Source of the DNA: Enterococcus haemoperoxidus ATCC BAA-382
Lineage (GTDB): Bacteria; Bacillota; Bacilli; Lactobacillales; Enterococcaceae
Assembly: GCF_000407165.1 (NCBI RefSeq)
Contig: NZ_KE136480.1
Location: 496,001-560,000, forward strand
Length of the DNA stretch: 64,000 nucleotides
Reading direction: 5' to 3'
Shown in pieces: positions 62,170-64,000 of this stretch (positions are counted from its first letter, which is position 1; each line of letters begins with the position of its first letter). The notes beneath the pieces were generated by a model. It made no database searches. It worked only from the letters and a program-made list of their open reading frames with translations, and was not told where the DNA came from. Both the position numbers and the translations under genes were made by a program.

Positions 62170-63561
62170 ATGACACATACATTTCCAGAAAATTTCTTAT
62201 GGGGCGCGTCCATTTCCGCCCACCAAACAGAAGGAGCTTACCAAACGGACGGCAAAGGATTAAGTGTTCAAGATACACGACCAAGAGATAATCATGAAAT
62301 CGCAGATTTTAAAGTGGCTGTAGATCATTATCATCATTACAAAGAAGATATCCGTTTACTGGCTGAAATGGGCATCAAAATCTTCCGCTTCTCCATTGCT
62401 TGGACAAGAATTTTTCCAAATGGTCGGGGTGAAATCAATCAAAAAGGCTTGCAGCATTACAACGCAGTTATTGATGAATTACTAAAATACGGGATTCAAC
62501 CTTATATCACCTTAAATCACTTTGACTTACCTCAAGCCTTAGAAGATGAAGGAGGTTGGAGCGTTCGTAGTACCGTGGACGCCTTCAAAGTATATGCTGA
62601 AACCTTATTTGAAGCATACGGCGACCGCGTAAAACATTGGTTAACGATCAATGAGCCAAACATCATGCTATTAGTTGATAAAAAAATTCTAGGGAAAGAA
62701 ATCCCCCTACAAGAAAAATATCAACAATTTCATCATCTAATGATTGCTGAAAAATATGCCTTCAAACGTTGCCATGAATTGATCGAAGGTGGTCAAATTG
62801 GTCCTGTACCGAATATTTCTCTTGTGTATCCAGCAACGAGCAAACCAATGGACAACCAAGCCGCTCTTTATTTTAATAGTGTTCGTAATTGGGCCTACCT
62901 AGATTTTTCTTGTTTTGGCCGATACAACGCTGTATTTAAAGACTATTTAAATCGCAATGATATCACGATTGAATTTGGCAACGACGACCAAGAGTTGATG
63001 GAAAATAATTTCCCGGATTTCGTTGCAATGAACTTCTACACCACAGTCACTGTAGAAAAACCAACCGAAAAAGACGGTATGGCAAACGGGATCAGTGATC
63101 AACAAAGTGAAGATATTATGGAATGGGGCTTTTATAAAGGCTTCACTAATCCTCATTTGAAGAAAAATGAATTCAATTGGACGATCGATCCAGATGGTTT
63201 AAAAACCACGTTGCAAACACTCTATGATCGCTATCACTTGCCGATCATTATTACCGAAAATGGTTTAGGAGCAAAAGATGAATTAACAGCAGATGGTAAA
63301 ATTCACGATCCTTACCGTATCAACTATTTAGAGCAACATATTGCTCAATGCTTACAAGCCATTGAAGCAGGTGTTGACTTGATTGGATACAGCCCGTGGT
63401 CAGCAATCGACTTGATCAGTGTTCATGAAGGTATCAGCAAGCGTTATGGATTTATTTATGTAGATCGCACAGAGCAAGATGAAAAAGAACTCGCTCGTTA
63501 TAAAAAAGATAGTTTTTATTGGTACCAATCCTTGATCAAAACGAATCAACTGCCCTCTTAA
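62170..63561 (+). CDS. 6-phospho-beta-glucosidase (GH1)
   Basis: Hydrolyses phosphorylated beta-glucosides delivered by a PTS. 463-residue GH1 protein: N-terminal FLWGASISAHQTEGAY, acid/base in LTINEPN (about 155-161) and nucleophile in IITENGLG (about 359-366). Near the C-terminus, YSPWSAIDLISVHEGISKRYGFIYVD has the family's phosphate-site layout. The ATG has a GGAG site. A cellobiose-type PTS IIC gene starts 16 bp after it, which supports a phosphorylated substrate. Just upstream, GAAAACGCTTT is only a poor cre match. Confidence 0.92.
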   Translation: MTHTFPENFLWGASISAHQTEGAYQTDGKGLSVQDTRPRDNHEIADFKVAVDHYHHYKEDIRLLAEMGIKIFRFSIAWTRIFPNGRGEINQKGLQHYNAVIDELLKYGIQPYITLNHFDLPQALEDEGGWSVRSTVDAFKVYAETLFEAYGDRVKHWLTINEPNIMLLVDKKILGKEIPLQEKYQQFHHLMIAEKYAFKRCHELIEGGQIGPVPNISLVYPATSKPMDNQAALYFNSVRNWAYLDFSCFGRYNAVFKDYLNRNDITIEFGNDDQELMENNFPDFVAMNFYTTVTVEKPTEKDGMANGISDQQSEDIMEWGFYKGFTNPHLKKNEFNWTIDPDGLKTTLQTLYDRYHLPIIITENGLGAKDELTADGKIHDPYRINYLEQHIAQCLQAIEAGVDLIGYSPWSAIDLISVHEGISKRYGFIYVDRTEQDEKELARYKKDSFYWYQSLIKTNQLPS

Positions 63562-63576
63562 AGAAAGGAGAAAAAA

Positions 63577-64000
63577 ATGAATAAAGTATTTACTTTTTTA
63601 GAAACAAAATTGATGCCGCCTTTGAATAAAGTTGCGAACTTGCACTTTATTCGAGCGATTATGCAAGCCGGGATCATTACGGTACCGTTTACGATCGTCG
63701 GATCGATTTTCCTGATCATCAATAATTTACCGCAGATTATTCCACCGTTAGCACCATTTTTTGAAAATACTATTTTGAAATTTGCTCCGATTTATAGTGT
63801 GGCTACCACCATGTCGATCGGCTCGATCGCCATTTTTTACTGTTTGGCGACTGCTTATTATTTAACCGATATTTATCGGAAAGAAGAAAGTGAGGGGCTG
63901 AGTAGCTTTGTTGGGGCTATTTTAGGATTGTTTGCCTTTTTGATGACGATTGTACAAACAGACATCGTTGATGGCGGTGCCCAGCTGATTCAATCAGAAA
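63577..64000 (+). CDS. PTS permease IIC, lactose/cellobiose family (partial)
   Basis: Membrane component that brings in and helps phosphorylate a beta-glucoside. Only the first 141 residues are in the window; the frame is open to the edge. The start MNKVFTFLETKLMPPLNKVA, then IRAIMQAGIITVPFTIVGSIFLII, is typical of CelB/LicC-type IIC. AAAGGAG lies 6 bp before the ATG. It forms an operon with the GH1 gene. The IIA and IIB parts must lie further right or elsewhere. Confidence 0.9.
   Translation, partial: MNKVFTFLETKLMPPLNKVANLHFIRAIMQAGIITVPFTIVGSIFLIINNLPQIIPPLAPFFENTILKFAPIYSVATTMSIGSIAIFYCLATAYYLTDIYRKEESEGLSSFVGAILGLFAFLMTIVQTDIVDGGAQLIQSE

Overview
The window looks like a chromosomal segment of a low-GC Gram-positive coccus, most likely an Enterococcus that is not E. 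faecalis itself. The reasons are AT-rich DNA, strong AGGAGG ribosome sites, frequent GTG/TTG starts, and the enterococcal order opp - acpP - plsX - recG - fakA - asp23-like - rpmB - thiN - rpe - rsgA - prkC - phosphatase - rsmB - fmt - def - priA - rpoZ - gmk. Most genes lie on the minus strand. I see no rRNA, tRNA, insertion sequence, prophage or CRISPR array.

Layout. 1-10.4 kb: a type VII (Ess/WXG100) secretion locus, read right to left as esxA, esaA, essA, esaB, essB, essC. essC runs off the left edge. A terminator and a cluster of small hairpins separate esxA from esaA. 10.6-16.3 kb: an oligopeptide ABC transporter operon (oppD, F, B, C, A). 16.5-34.95 kb: housekeeping genes for lipid synthesis (acpP, plsX, fakA), DNA repair and restart (recG, priA), translation (rpmB, rsgA, rsmB, fmt, def), the PASTA kinase/phosphatase pair, rpoZ and gmk. 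Copies of a structured intergenic repeat lie here, including an almost perfect 120-bp tandem duplication. 35-42.6 kb: two paralogous D,D-carboxypeptidases with unusual two-helix C-termini, yloC, a PC4-like ssDNA-binding protein, a patatin-like lipase, and a secreted three-repeat coiled-coil protein whose promoter is flanked by two 23-bp dyads. 42.8-47.6 kb: pgsA, rodZ and an M16 protease pair, in the conserved Firmicutes order. 47.7-50.4 kb: mscL, an ElaA-like acetyltransferase, a TauE/SafE transporter and treR.

50.4-64 kb is accessory and metabolic. It holds a TreR/CcpA-controlled GH65 phosphorylase with pgmB (trehalose use), a stand-alone VanW protein, a divergent MerR / ClbS-DfsB pair with a textbook 19-bp-spacer MerR promoter, two overlapping very small genes, nagA with a DeoR regulator, an unrecognised protein with a nuclease-like motif, and a surface protein ending in a non-canonical LPATN signal. 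It ends with a DeoR-type gene broken by a one-base deletion, followed by a GH1 6-phospho-beta-glucosidase and the start of a cellobiose-family PTS permease.

Family assignments come from motifs and recalled family features, not from searches. Promoters, operators and terminators come from reading the sequence by eye.
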